Below, in pieces: positions 9,350 to 18,513 of a DNA stretch of 32,180 bases. Each line of letters opens with the position of its first letter. Position 1 is the stretch's first letter. Origin of the DNA: a virus; IMG/VR virus record IMGVR_UViG_3300025543_000120, positions 1 to 32,180 of that record; one strand, written 5' to 3'. The notes under the pieces are model-generated. The model ran no database searches. It saw only the letters and a program-made list of their open reading frames with translations, and had not been told where the DNA came from. Position numbers and translations under genes: made by a program.

Positions 9350-10099
9350 TTAATTTTCCAATAAATTTTCTAAAAACTTTAAAGCTTCTATTCCATCATC
9401 AGATTGAAAGAATGAAGATAATATATACAAAGGATCTTCGCCAAATGGAATTGTGCAAATCCTTGTTTTATTAGTTGATGTATTATACCAAACCTCTTTG
9501 TTTTTGTTTCTGTATTTTATTAAGCCTTCCTCAAAAAACCTATGAACAGTTGAATTCAGTTTTAATACAGGGTCATTTATTGCATTCATAAATTCAACAG
9601 GTTCTCTTTTAGCATAAACTAAAATATCCCTTTTCATTTCGTCTGTACTAATTCTTGATGGGTCTTTAGAAAATAAAACTCTTGTTAAGGTTTCCAATTG
9701 CAACAACGATAAAGAACGTGCCTCAATCATTGCATCAAGCTCAATATTAATAGTTTCAATAATTTCTTGTGCATCTTTTGCTTTATCAAGTTCTTTAAAC
9801 TTAACTCCATTATGTGGATGAACGTGTAAAAACTTTTGTAAAATCTGATTTGACTTTGGAACTCTTAAGAATCCATCTTCAAAAATAACAGGCTCTATAA
9901 TTGCGTTGCCATCTTGTTCGTCTACAAATGGTGATTTTTGATTTTTAGCATATCGAAGTTCACGATTTGTTTCTGTTTCCTCGTCAAAATGTAGTAATGG
10001 GAAACGTCTAGTGTGTTTTGTTGCAAGCATAAAAGATAAAGGTGCTGCATTCCTTGTTAACTTGTAGACCTTGTCTACTCTTTGTACTGTAGTTTTCAT
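9350..10099 (-). CDS. Phage head-block protein of unknown function (249 aa)
   Basis: I do not recognise a named family, though similar proteins sit beside the capsid gene in other flavobacterial phages. Visible features are an N-terminal stretch with TKHTRRFPLLHFDEETE, a central His-containing segment (KFLHVHPHNGVKFKELDKAK), a helical acidic middle (AQEIIETINIELDAMIEARS) and a C-terminal part with VHRFFEEGLIKYRNKNKEVW, then TRICTIPFGEDP. The latter could be a small winged-helix or strand-rich fold. The gene has an independent unit: the capsid gene's terminator is upstream, and its own is at 9234-9266. The ATG follows an A/T leader (AAATTAAATTAAATT). A capsid-associated or DNA-bound role is possible. 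Confidence 0.6.
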   Translation of the reverse strand: MKTTVQRVDKVYKLTRNAAPLSFMLATKHTRRFPLLHFDEETETNRELRYAKNQKSPFVDEQDGNAIIEPVIFEDGFLRVPKSNQILQKFLHVHPHNGVKFKELDKAKDAQEIIETINIELDAMIEARSLSLLQLETLTRVLFSKDPSRISTDEMKRDILVYAKREPVEFMNAINDPVLKLNSTVHRFFEEGLIKYRNKNKEVWYNTSTNKTRICTIPFGEDPLYILSSFFQSDDGIEALKFLENLLEN

Positions 10100-10123
10100 T
10101 TGATATAATTTAATTTAATTTAT

Positions 10124-10151
10124 AAAAAAGGAGTCTCTTTGAAGAGACTCC
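10124..10151 (-). terminator. Strong rho-independent terminator after the capsid gene
   Basis: A perfect 9-bp stem (GGAGTCTCT / AGAGACTCC) with a 4-nt loop and six T on the minus strand, 21 nt after the capsid stop. Confidence 0.9.
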
Positions 10152-10172
10152 CTTTAGTTTTAATTGGTATTC

Positions 10173-11630
10173 TTAATCTTGGAAGATGAAGAAGTTGTTT
10201 GCACCTAAAGTACATACTGCTCTTTCACTCAAGAAGTTTACTTCCATTGCATCCAAATCAGATGTTTTTGCACCACCTGCTGAACCTGTAATCCACGTTT
10301 TGTAACGTCTGTCTTCAGTTTCTGAAGCTCTATACCTAACATGTAAGAATGGTCTCTTAGCGTTTTTACCAAGAACTTGGTCGTAAACAGTTGTAGAACC
10401 TGCAGGAACTAACAAACCATTAATACTACCTGTACCATTAACACCACCACGCATAGTTGGGTCGTTTAAGTATTTCCAATCAGACTTGTAAAAATCGTAA
10501 CCTCTACGGAATCCTGTAAATCCTAAGTTTAAAGCCATCTCTTCATCATTGTCAAAAAGACCATAAGAAGTTCCACCTGCACCATAAGAATTTTGAGCAG
10601 CTAACATATCGTCAATGTCAAATCCAAAGTCTCTGTTGTTGAAAATTACATTTTCTTCGATAGAACCTTGCTTATCTAAACGAGAGATAATTGCATCAAA
10701 ATCAGCTAATGCATCAGGATTTCCACCAGACCATACATTACCTCTATTTTGTACTACATAAAATACACCTTCAGAACCTTTGTTACCTACTTGGTCAGAA
10801 GTGTTTTGAGTTGCAGCACCAGAACCTGCTTCTGCAGGAACTGCTTCAATCATTGAAGTCTCTAAATAGTCATCGTAACGTAAACGAGTTTCATGCTCAG
10901 ACTTTAAGTACCATAGGTAACCTGAAGCTCCATTTTCAGTTTCTACTGAAACCCATCCGATTTGAGCCATATCAGAACCTGATACTGCATACTTATCTTT
11001 GATGATAATTGGACTGTTTTCAAAAATGAAATCATCAGACTCTAAAGAACCTTGCATTCCGTTTGTTCCTTTTCTAAATTCAGAACCATAAATAAAGATA
11101 CTTGCATCAGCATTTCCTAACCCTGTACCACCTGTATAACCTGCAGCATCATAAAATGCAACAGTAAATTGGTTGTTAGCAAGGTCTACTGCTATAACAA
11201 TAGCTTTAAATTCTCCTGAACCATCGTTGTTTACAACAACTACTGTTTGACCAACTCTAATTGCAATCTGAACTGTTGCACCAGAACCTGGTTGCACAGT
11301 TGAACCTGCAGGATTAAGTGTGTCATTAATTTGAAAAATTGCTTCTCCACCTGCAACTACTGCTGCAGTACCACAATCTACATATTTTGTATGTAATCTT
11401 CCTTGCTCTGCCCATTTAATAAGGTCTGAGTTAGAAGGCATTTCTGCTCCTACCATTCTAATGAATGAAGAAATTGTTCTGTTACCATAACGCTCGAATT
11501 CTTTTTCGTATGTGTCTGGTAAATACTGATTTAAAAAGTTGAAATCTGTAATGTAATTTGATGCCAAAGGTGTTTGATGCGAACTTGGTTGCAAATCAAA
11601 ACCTGGTGCGGCTTGAACTGATCCTGCCAT
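10173..11630 (-). CDS. Major capsid protein (485 aa)
   Basis: Likely the HK97-fold shell protein. Its place fits: it follows an acidic scaffold-like gene, which follows portal and TerL, and it has a strong terminator of its own as expected for the most abundant virion protein. The N-terminal region (YITDFNFLNQYLPDTYEKEF, then ERYGNRTISSFIRMVGAEMP, then IKWAEQGRLHTKY) is a signature I know from capsid proteins of marine Bacteroidetes phages. The middle is a Gly/Val-rich beta region (residues about 95-170). The last part has RPFLHVRYRASETEDRRYKT, and it ends NNFFIFQD. Cleavage of the N-terminus cannot be judged. The HK97 fold itself is inference. Confidence 0.85.
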   Translation of the reverse strand: MAGSVQAAPGFDLQPSSHQTPLASNYITDFNFLNQYLPDTYEKEFERYGNRTISSFIRMVGAEMPSNSDLIKWAEQGRLHTKYVDCGTAAVVAGGEAIFQINDTLNPAGSTVQPGSGATVQIAIRVGQTVVVVNNDGSGEFKAIVIAVDLANNQFTVAFYDAAGYTGGTGLGNADASIFIYGSEFRKGTNGMQGSLESDDFIFENSPIIIKDKYAVSGSDMAQIGWVSVETENGASGYLWYLKSEHETRLRYDDYLETSMIEAVPAEAGSGAATQNTSDQVGNKGSEGVFYVVQNRGNVWSGGNPDALADFDAIISRLDKQGSIEENVIFNNRDFGFDIDDMLAAQNSYGAGGTSYGLFDNDEEMALNLGFTGFRRGYDFYKSDWKYLNDPTMRGGVNGTGSINGLLVPAGSTTVYDQVLGKNAKRPFLHVRYRASETEDRRYKTWITGSAGGAKTSDLDAMEVNFLSERAVCTLGANNFFIFQD

Positions 11631-11654
11631 AATTTTATTGTTTTTTTAAATTAA

Positions 11655-12725
11655 TTATTTTCTTTTAATACTTTTAATCTTAAGACCTCTACCACTATCT
11701 GTGTTTAAAGCCTTAAACTGTGTTCCTCCCTTGGTACTCACTTCAGGTGTTTTGCGTTCTGACATATTTATATTTTTTGTCTTACGCATTACATCCTCTG
11801 TGGCATTAGATTTACCTTGCTCATAAAAGAACTTAGCAAACTTTTCAGGATTCTGTGCAATTGCTACACTTCTATGAAAACCTTTAGAGTCTTTTAAAAA
11901 ACCATCATCATCTAAGTATTTGGTTGCCCAACCACCTGGATTTAATGCACTCTTTTTTAATTCATCTAAACTAGATGGAGAAAATGTTATTGTCTCTTCA
12001 CCCATATTAAATTCAAAACCTTTGAATTCAGGTGTAAATACTTCTAACGTTTTAGAGTCATAAAACTCTTTTTTTCTCGTAGTCTCTTCTTCATAGGACT
12101 TTGCATCTGCAATATACTGCTTATAACCATCCATTTCTTCGTTAGATACATTTGAAGTTTGCGTTCCACTTGACTCAAGTGGTTGCTTGTACTTCTCTTG
12201 CATTCCTTTGAAATAATCTTTGGCTTTAGCAATAGCTTTTTTCTTCTTTAACTTAATTTTTTTTATATCACCCTCATCATCTAAATCTTCATCAAAAGAA
12301 TAGTCCTCCATTAAGGTTTCAATATCCTCTTTATCAAGACCATCTTCAGTAGCGAATAAATAATCTTTAAGTAAAGAATCAGGATTAAGGTCATCAAAGT
12401 TTTTTTGTAACTCTACAAAATCATTAATACCTCTACCTGTATCTTTTTTATATTTAAAGTAAGCAGCGACATCTTCAGGTAATTCTTCCTGAGTTTCTCG
12501 CTGACTCATTAACTCATCAAATGAACTAATGTCTTTATTATATCTTTTTCCAATATATGAAAGAACGTCTTTCTCGTTTAATTCAGCAGGCTCTTCAACT
12601 TTTGGCTCTTCAGCTTTTGGCTCTTCAGCTTTTAAACTTTCTTCATGCTTGTCTAAAAGTTGTTGTTCTACCTCTTGAACCGACTTCTCTTCTCCTAATG
12701 TTACCTCTTTTACTTTGAATTCCAT
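11655..12725 (-). CDS. Scaffolding-like protein (356 aa)
   Basis: Very charged, helical and low in aromatics. The N-terminus carries short acidic Pro repeats (EEPKAEEPKVEEP, residues about 33-46). A Glu/Asp-rich middle follows (EDGLDKEDIETLMEDYSFDE), then a Lys-rich helix (KKIKLKKKKAIAKAKDYF). The tail is basic (TDSGRGLKIKSIKRK), as in scaffolds that touch the capsid through a basic C-terminal end. It sits directly upstream of the capsid gene with a 24-nt gap, the standard place for a scaffold. A TATATTTG -7 box lies 21 nt upstream of the ATG, so scaffold and capsid may be transcribed separately from portal. No protease motif is seen. Confidence 0.75.
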   Translation of the reverse strand: MEFKVKEVTLGEEKSVQEVEQQLLDKHEESLKAEEPKAEEPKVEEPAELNEKDVLSYIGKRYNKDISSFDELMSQRETQEELPEDVAAYFKYKKDTGRGINDFVELQKNFDDLNPDSLLKDYLFATEDGLDKEDIETLMEDYSFDEDLDDEGDIKKIKLKKKKAIAKAKDYFKGMQEKYKQPLESSGTQTSNVSNEEMDGYKQYIADAKSYEEETTRKKEFYDSKTLEVFTPEFKGFEFNMGEETITFSPSSLDELKKSALNPGGWATKYLDDDGFLKDSKGFHRSVAIAQNPEKFAKFFYEQGKSNATEDVMRKTKNINMSERKTPEVSTKGGTQFKALNTDSGRGLKIKSIKRK

Positions 12726-12745
12726 ATGATTAAATTTGATTGTTA

Positions 12746-12753
12746 CAAATATA
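12746..12753 (-). promoter_or_regulatory. -7 box (TATATTTG) for scaffold and capsid
   Basis: The minus strand reads TTTTTTACTTATATTTGTAAC in the 55-bp gap between portal and scaffold. It matches the TATATTTG boxes at 9223, 18514 and 31645. No clear -33 element is seen. Confidence 0.55.
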
Positions 12754-12780
12754 AGTAAAAAATAATATTGTTTTTAAGCC

Positions 12781-15216
12781 CTACCTTGGGTTAAACTCTG
12801 AAAGGTCAAATCCATCAAGACTATCTTCATTAGATTCAAACCTTTGAGGAGGTAAATTATTTTTTCTTTGATTGATTAATCTTGATTGTTCTGTGTTTGC
12901 CTGAGATATTCTATCTGCCTTAGCTCCCTCTCTTTGAGTTTCTCTTTGAGACAATGCTTCAGAATCCATGTCTCGAAGTTGAAGGTTGTAATTAAACTCT
13001 TCCTGCATTAACTTACTTTTTAATACGGCTTCATTATTTTGTTTCTCAATTTCAAACGCTATTTCAGCTTGCTTTAACTGCATTTTACCCTGCACCTCAG
13101 CCTGTTGTTGTTGCATTACAAGTTGCTGACTCATTTCTTGAGACTTAAGAGCTTGTTGAGTCTGCATAGCTTGCTGCTGCATAGCTTGTTGTTGTTGTTG
13201 CTCTTGTAAAGCTTTACGTTTTACTTTAAGTAATTGATTAGCAAGTTTAATATTTCTAATCTCCCTAATATCAATTGCATCCTCTAAGTTTATATCACCT
13301 TTAGATAATGCCATTTGTATGTTAGACTCTAACTGAGCCTTCTGTTCTTCGTCAGGAGCTATTTCAATAAATATTCCAAAGTCATAAATGTATAAGTCTT
13401 TTATGTCATTAAGTATACTAACATTATACTTACCAATAGCATTAGCAAAATCATCTTTAAAATCAGCATATTGTAAAATATCTGCAATTCTATAAGTTAT
13501 GGCTTCAGATAAACTTCTATAAAGATATAAAGAGCCATCAAGTATATGCCTTGTAGCCACATTAGAATTTAATGCTGCTAGTTTTTGTAAGCCAACTAAA
13601 GAATTAGGATCAGGATTAGAAGCATCTCTAGCCTCATTTAAACCTGTTACCTGTCTAATCATTCCTAAGTAATGATTATAGTTAGCAATAAGCATCTGTG
13701 TTTTACTTGCACCTGAGCTTGATTGTAATTCTTTAATAGGAACTTTACCTTGATTATACTCTCCATCCTGCGTATAACTCCTACCAATAACAGAACCTGT
13801 TTGAAAATACATACGTAATGCATCCTCTGGGTTGTATGCTGCTCCTGTTCCTAAATCTATCTCATTTAATCCATCAGCATCTATGTATACACCATCAGGT
13901 ACAACTTTAGCAATAACTTGTTGTAGTTTTAAATGTGTAATTTGAATTAAATCAGCAAATGGTATCATCCTTCTAGTCAAGGATTCAATACTTCCTTTAT
14001 ACATTCTTGGTGCTACTGCTACATAATTTGGTAATGCGTGTTGCTGAGATGACTTAGGTCTTACCATATTTTCAGCAAGCTCCCATTTTAAAATAATACT
14101 TGTTCCCATAACCATGATACCATCGTACCAAACATCTATGGTTTTTTCTATTTTTTCAAATCTACCCTCCTCCATCATTTCGATAGGTGGATTGAATTGG
14201 TCATCTTTTTCAATAATTTTTGACCCTCCATTCTCTAGTATTCTTTTTTTATACACGACCTTTTTTGTGGTCTTATAATTAAAATACATAAGAGTAACTG
14301 TGTCTTTATGAAACAAGTCATTATCTTGAACTTGAGATACATTATAATAATCATACCAAGACTGAGAATATTTAGATATCTCTTCTAAATCCTCATTGGT
14401 TAAAGATTGGTCAATCTTCATACACTCTGTTATTGGTATGGTTTTAATTTCACCCCAATAAAAACAATCTTTAAAATGTGGATCTTCTGTATAACTATAA
14501 ACAATATTAGCAGGGTCAACATACTTTATTTCAACTCCTGCTCCTGGTAAAAAATCATGCTTTGCACAACCTATACCTAAGACTGTTAAATCATAGTCTA
14601 TTCTTTTTCTAGTATCGTTATAATGGTTTTCAGTAAAAATAGTATTAATTGCTGCCTCTTCAGCTATCTCTATAGCAGGCTTATATTTTAGCTGCATATA
14701 TAAATTTAACTCTTCATCAGTTTGAGGAAGGTCATCAGGATTCATAACAAATGGGTCTGCTCCTGTTTCTTTTTGAACAATTTCTAGAATGTCTTTTGCT
14801 GCTGATTGACCTTGTATCATGTCTTGATACTTACTTCTTTTTGATTGAGACATTGCATCTTCTGCGTATGCCTTAACATCAAACATTCTGTCATTCATTC
14901 CATTAACAACAACATCAACAAACTTAGGGATAATAGGAACGGGTGTCCAATCTAAGTTAAGATAACTTAAATCTCCATCAACTGAAAGTTCATTTTTATA
15001 TTTAGCAACAGACTGTTCACCTCTTGCATAAAGACGAAGTCTTTGAAAATCTCTTGATTGATTATAAAATCTACAACTATTTGAGTCTTTTTTAAACCAC
15101 TCATATTGAATAGCCTGACCTATTTGCAGTCCAAATTCATCTGAAGCTTTTTCAGAATCAGAAACAAACTGACTTGGGAAACCAATAGATGAGATATTTA
15201 TCTTTACGTCTTTCAT
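12781..15216 (-). CDS. Portal protein (811 aa)
   Basis: Forms the dodecameric ring at the head vertex through which DNA enters and leaves. Support comes from position directly after TerL (the start abuts the TerL stop), size, and typical portal phrases: KFVDVVVNGMNDRMFDVKAY near residue 100, YDLTVLGIGCAKHDFLPG and VDPANIVYSYTEDPHF (about 210-245), and RQVTGLNEARDASNPD (about 535-550), the stem and wing segments seen in crAss-like portals. The C-terminal about 150 residues are Gln-rich coiled coil (EQQQQQAMQQQAMQTQQ, then repeated Q/M/K/E helix), as in the long barrel of podovirus portals. The coding DNA here has CAA/CAG runs (about 13095-13215). Confidence 0.88.
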   Translation of the reverse strand: MKDVKINISSIGFPSQFVSDSEKASDEFGLQIGQAIQYEWFKKDSNSCRFYNQSRDFQRLRLYARGEQSVAKYKNELSVDGDLSYLNLDWTPVPIIPKFVDVVVNGMNDRMFDVKAYAEDAMSQSKRSKYQDMIQGQSAAKDILEIVQKETGADPFVMNPDDLPQTDEELNLYMQLKYKPAIEIAEEAAINTIFTENHYNDTRKRIDYDLTVLGIGCAKHDFLPGAGVEIKYVDPANIVYSYTEDPHFKDCFYWGEIKTIPITECMKIDQSLTNEDLEEISKYSQSWYDYYNVSQVQDNDLFHKDTVTLMYFNYKTTKKVVYKKRILENGGSKIIEKDDQFNPPIEMMEEGRFEKIEKTIDVWYDGIMVMGTSIILKWELAENMVRPKSSQQHALPNYVAVAPRMYKGSIESLTRRMIPFADLIQITHLKLQQVIAKVVPDGVYIDADGLNEIDLGTGAAYNPEDALRMYFQTGSVIGRSYTQDGEYNQGKVPIKELQSSSGASKTQMLIANYNHYLGMIRQVTGLNEARDASNPDPNSLVGLQKLAALNSNVATRHILDGSLYLYRSLSEAITYRIADILQYADFKDDFANAIGKYNVSILNDIKDLYIYDFGIFIEIAPDEEQKAQLESNIQMALSKGDINLEDAIDIREIRNIKLANQLLKVKRKALQEQQQQQAMQQQAMQTQQALKSQEMSQQLVMQQQQAEVQGKMQLKQAEIAFEIEKQNNEAVLKSKLMQEEFNYNLQLRDMDSEALSQRETQREGAKADRISQANTEQSRLINQRKNNLPPQRFESNEDSLDGFDLSEFNPR

Positions 15217-17382
15217 TTATTTAATTATTTCACTACGATTTCCTTTGTTACTATATCTAGCAAAGTTAACAATAATATTTGATTGTTTTTTTACAGGCTG
15301 ATAAAGGTGTCTTTGACAAGCCATTATAGCTAATCCTGAACTAATAGATGCATCAAATTTAGTTCTATTACTAATATCAAATTTTGCCCAATCTTCTAAA
15401 GTTCTACTAAATGGCATATATCCCATTTCATCAGGACCAATCAAACCTACTTTACTTTCAATGTAAGACTCAATAGCTGCTGCGTGTGCTTGTTTTACCG
15501 CCTCACTTGAGTTAGGTATTCCTCCAAGCTCTTTCTCTGTCTTAGATAGCTTGTTTTTAAGTTTGTCTGGTCTACTAATGCTAAAGCCTCTGTACCCCCT
15601 ATTTTTAAAATGATACAACAACCTCGGCTTATTGTTCTCTACCAATATTGGCATTCCATAAAATACACAAGCCATTAAAACTTCTTCAAAAAATATTTCT
15701 GCAGTTTGAGGTCTGGCAACATACTCTAAAAAAAACTGATTGCTTGGTGCGTCATCCATGTTGAACTTTGTTAATCCATGCAAAGCACCATTAGAAGCAC
15801 CACCTCCAACTGTTCCTGAAATATCGTAACTATCACAACCAAAAGCACCTAAGTGTTCGTTTGAAGGGAAAAAATCTCCTCTATGATTTTTCTTATATCT
15901 GTTTTGTAAATTCTTTTGAGGAATCCATCCCACTAAAAATCTACCTCTAGTATTAGGAGTCCATATAACTTCAGTATCTTTAATTCCATTTTTCCAAGAA
16001 AATGAACCCCTAGTTGTATGATGCTCTTTTATTAAAGAGTCATTGTAATCTATCTGTTGATATATACGAGTAAGATTAAACAAAGACTGTTTACTTTCAT
16101 CTCTAAATGCATGAGACTCTGTTCTAGGAAATTGTCTGTAAAATTCATTTAATGCATCAGCATCATTTTTTAAACTATCAACCTCATTACCCCAATACTC
16201 CACAACATCATCCATTGGCATACCATGCTCATCTATATATCCCTCAAAGTTCCACTCCATTGGAATAAATAAAGAGTACATTCCGCTTTTTGTTTGTCCA
16301 TTGTTACTTCTTTTTTTAGGATCGGAATCGTAGTAAAGTTTTTTAAACTCTTCCCCACCTTTGCTAAGTGCATTAGAAGTTGAACCCATCATACATTTAC
16401 CAATAATTCGCCTACCTAATCGTAAACAAGTCTTAGTAACACGATAGTTATTTTGTATATTGTTTGGCTTAAGCCATTTTCCACTTTCATCGTGTGCTAA
16501 CAATAATAGCTTTTCCCCATCATAAGAGTTGTCATCTGTATTCTTCCAATCAATCGTAGTATCAAGACCCTCCATAACATTGTCATCTAGGTCATACATA
16601 TTTTTTTTTGTAATCTTAGAAGCAGGAACTCTAAATGCTAATTCTGTTTTAGGCTTATCCATACCATCCTGAACAGGCTTAAAAAAGAAAGGATAGTTTC
16701 GTACAATTGGAACAACCTTATCTGTAAACATTTTTTTAGCATCAGACCCAGACTTAGAAAGAATTCCTATACGAGAGTTTTTAGATATCGTTCCTATATT
16801 TGCACACTCTTCGGAAGCCATGTATGAAAAACCTGAACGTCTAATTTTTAGATATATCATTCCAAAAGAACGTGGGTCTGCTTTACAAGCCTCCCAATAG
16901 ATATAAAAAACTCTGTTTGCTTCTCTAAAATCAGGATATCCTACATCAATTTTTGTCCATTGAAGATACATATACTGAGAACCTGTAATGTATGTAGGCT
17001 TATTATTATTTACAAACCAATAACCTTGATCTCTTTTATCAAACTCTTCTTCAATATAATCAACCCATTGTGCCTTAAAAGTATTTGGATGTTCATTCCA
17101 TTGAAATATTGATTGAATTTTATCTAAAACTTTCGGAAGCTCTTTTCTGTTCCATTTGTTTGTGTCTCTTTGAAGAGACTTTGGAGATTTAGGCAATCCT
17201 ATTCTTAATCCGTTAATGTCGTATATTTCTCCAATCTCTCCTGTTTTGGATATAATAACTACATCATATTTTTCATCGTAACCATATTGCCACGACTTAT
17301 TGTTGTTCTTTTTTTTGAGTATACCTTTAGGGATATAATCTTCTAGGACTGTATATAAATTATGAAGACCTTCGTTCTGCAA
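15217..17382 (-). CDS. terL: Terminase large subunit (721 aa)
   Basis: DNA-packaging motor ATPase with nuclease. The ATPase part shows a Walker-A-like segment LKIRRSGFSYMAS (residues about 178-190), which lacks the standard GxxxxGK[ST], and Walker B with catalytic Glu in LLLLAHDESG (about 292-301). A coupling-motif-like GSTSN is near 333-337. The nuclease part has the acidic residues of an RNase H-like fold: GCDSYD (D517, D520), LVENN (E582) and TKFDAS (D677). The RRSGF form is typical of TerLs in flavobacterial and crAss-like phages, so its absence of the usual Lys is a family trait and not decay. The start overlaps the upstream small gene by 23 nt, and the stop touches portal. Confidence 0.92.
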   Translation of the reverse strand: MQNEGLHNLYTVLEDYIPKGILKKKNNNKSWQYGYDEKYDVVIISKTGEIGEIYDINGLRIGLPKSPKSLQRDTNKWNRKELPKVLDKIQSIFQWNEHPNTFKAQWVDYIEEEFDKRDQGYWFVNNNKPTYITGSQYMYLQWTKIDVGYPDFREANRVFYIYWEACKADPRSFGMIYLKIRRSGFSYMASEECANIGTISKNSRIGILSKSGSDAKKMFTDKVVPIVRNYPFFFKPVQDGMDKPKTELAFRVPASKITKKNMYDLDDNVMEGLDTTIDWKNTDDNSYDGEKLLLLAHDESGKWLKPNNIQNNYRVTKTCLRLGRRIIGKCMMGSTSNALSKGGEEFKKLYYDSDPKKRSNNGQTKSGMYSLFIPMEWNFEGYIDEHGMPMDDVVEYWGNEVDSLKNDADALNEFYRQFPRTESHAFRDESKQSLFNLTRIYQQIDYNDSLIKEHHTTRGSFSWKNGIKDTEVIWTPNTRGRFLVGWIPQKNLQNRYKKNHRGDFFPSNEHLGAFGCDSYDISGTVGGGASNGALHGLTKFNMDDAPSNQFFLEYVARPQTAEIFFEEVLMACVFYGMPILVENNKPRLLYHFKNRGYRGFSISRPDKLKNKLSKTEKELGGIPNSSEAVKQAHAAAIESYIESKVGLIGPDEMGYMPFSRTLEDWAKFDISNRTKFDASISSGLAIMACQRHLYQPVKKQSNIIVNFARYSNKGNRSEIIK

Positions 17383-17650
17383 ATCCTTGTTTTGTATCTA
17401 GTTTACTTGGACCTCGTTCCTCGATTTCCATTAAGTTTTTTTCATTCTCTATTCTAGTCAGTATATCAAACGCATCAAATATAGCTAACTTTTTAGTTGC
17501 TGCTGCATTTTTTAATCTATCTGCAGCTAACTCATCTTCATTCTCACCATATTTTATAATATCTTCCTTAGCTACTTTAATTAGTTGCTCTACGGCTTTC
17601 ATCCCTGCCTGAATAATATTCTTTTTTAAAGTTTTTGAGTCTAGTGCCAT
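17360..17650 (-). CDS. Small helical protein before TerL; terminase small subunit candidate (96 aa)
   Basis: All-helical and charged (KNIIQAGMKAVEQLIKVAKE, then DELAADRLKNAAATKKLAIF, then DILTRIENEKNLME). It overlaps the TerL start by 23 nt in another frame, the usual place and coupling for TerS. The size is small for a TerS but possible, since these often have a helix-turn-helix plus an oligomerisation coil. I see no clear helix-turn-helix, so TerS is inference from position. Confidence 0.55.
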   Translation of the reverse strand: MALDSKTLKKNIIQAGMKAVEQLIKVAKEDIIKYGENEDELAADRLKNAAATKKLAIFDAFDILTRIENEKNLMEIEERGPSKLDTKQGFAERRSS

Positions 17651-17702
17651 TAGGATTGTATTTTATTCTTGGTCTTTTTTTTCTTTTAGGTTTGTCATTC
17701 AT
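17577..17702 (-). CDS. Possible overlapping 41-aa basic protein
   Basis: The ATG at 17702 overlaps the stop of the GroES-like gene as ATGA. The frame runs 41 codons through the otherwise empty 48-nt gap and over the start of the 96-aa gene. The product is strongly basic (MNDKPKRKKRPRIKYNPNG at the start, then KNFKKEYYSGRDESRR). The ATGA coupling is in favour; the 74-nt overlap with a better-supported gene is against. Confidence 0.3.
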   Translation of the reverse strand: MNDKPKRKKRPRIKYNPNGTRLKNFKKEYYSGRDESRRATN

Positions 17703-18262
17703 AATTTTATTGTTATTTGATGATCAAACATTCTGTAAAGTTTCTCTCCATCAACCTCAAACTCATATTCACTTTCTGGCTTAAAACAAATTTTATCTCC
17801 TTGATTTACATTTTGAGAGTGTAAGTAGTCATTAGTGTATTTTATTTCACCAACTAATGGTTCTTCATTGGTATTCTTATATAGATAATAATCCTCTGTA
17901 TCTAAAGGCTTAACAAAACAGTATCTACCATGAGTTTTCCAATCTTTACCATTATGATATAAATAAAATTGATCAGGCTCTACAAAAAACAAGTTGTCTT
18001 TAAAAAAACTTCTACCACTTTTTCTTCTTCCATACATATCATTATAGAATTTAAAAACATTGTGGTGTACCAATAACTTATCTCCTACTTTTATAGGACC
18101 ATTGTATACAATTGGTGTGGCTATCACTTCAGCTATCCTATTGGAAGCCATGTGATTCTCTTCAGATGTGCTAGTTATAAAATCTACGTCACCTATTTTT
18201 TTGGTGTTGTTGTATCTTTTATCATCTAAAGGCTTAGTAATGAATAAATATGGTGACCTCAT
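17699..18262 (-). CDS. Tandem GroES-like co-chaperonin protein (187 aa)
   Basis: Reads as two GroES folds in a row. First half: KPLDD (10-14), IAEVIATP (43-50), IKVGDKLLVHHN (57-68), then after a basic insertion the closing strand NLFFVEPDQFYLY (90-102). Second half: FVKPLD (116-121), VGEIKYTND (137-145), GDKICF (155-160) and EVDGEKLYRMFDHQITIKL (169-187). These follow the GroES order KPL, GEVxAVG, VKxGDxVLF and the DGEEYLIMRESDILAI-type end. Similar proteins in flavobacterial phages are sometimes labelled GroES. It lies in the packaging operon, starts with a 1-nt TAATG overlap, and precedes the TerS candidate. It may fold or chaperone head proteins, perhaps with the phage GroEL; that partnership is inference. 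A plain beta-barrel virion protein is the alternative. Confidence 0.6.
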   Translation of the reverse strand: MRSPYLFITKPLDDKRYNNTKKIGDVDFITSTSEENHMASNRIAEVIATPIVYNGPIKVGDKLLVHHNVFKFYNDMYGRRKSGRSFFKDNLFFVEPDQFYLYHNGKDWKTHGRYCFVKPLDTEDYYLYKNTNEEPLVGEIKYTNDYLHSQNVNQGDKICFKPESEYEFEVDGEKLYRMFDHQITIKL

Positions 18263-18492
18263 TAGAAATTAATATTATATTCAACAGATACAGGCATACC
18301 TACAAAATACTTCCAACATACAATTTCTTTGGTATAAGGAGACTCAATCCATATTTGAAAAGAATTTAATTCTTCATCATATTTAATGTGATGTATAATA
18401 TATGAACCTTTTAAAACTTCCTGACCTACAACATAATGCATAGCACCTCCTTTATAATCAGGACCTACTGCTATCTTTCTAATATCATTCAT
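18262..18492 (-). CDS. Conserved-looking small phage protein (76 aa)
   Basis: First gene of the packaging operon, just after the terminator-promoter junction. The sequence starts MNDIRKIAVGPDYKGGAMHY and continues with VGQEVLKGSYIIHHIKYD. It is strand-rich and soluble, with two His and four Trp/Tyr residues in the middle. I know similar openings from other flavobacterial phage genomes, but no function. The stop overlaps the next start as TAATG, so translation is coupled to the GroES-like gene. The ATG has an A/T leader of the AAATTTAATTAAAT kind in place of a Shine-Dalgarno site. Confidence 0.6.
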   Translation of the reverse strand: MNDIRKIAVGPDYKGGAMHYVVGQEVLKGSYIIHHIKYDEELNSFQIWIESPYTKEIVCWKYFVGMPVSVEYNINF

Positions 18493-18513
18493 TTAATTAA
18501 ATTTAATTTATAA

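Noticed and set aside
10691-11002. 103-aa plus-strand frame within the capsid gene
   Set aside because: His/Leu-rich antisense shadow of a clear structural gene, with no start signals.
12044-12232. 62-aa minus-strand frame in the scaffold gene
   Set aside because: Lies in another frame of a charged repeat-like sequence; no coupling or leader.
13095-13215. CAA/CAG-rich run as a possible simple-repeat switch
   Set aside because: It is in-frame coding for the Gln-rich portal C-terminus and is irregular, so slippage switching is unlikely.
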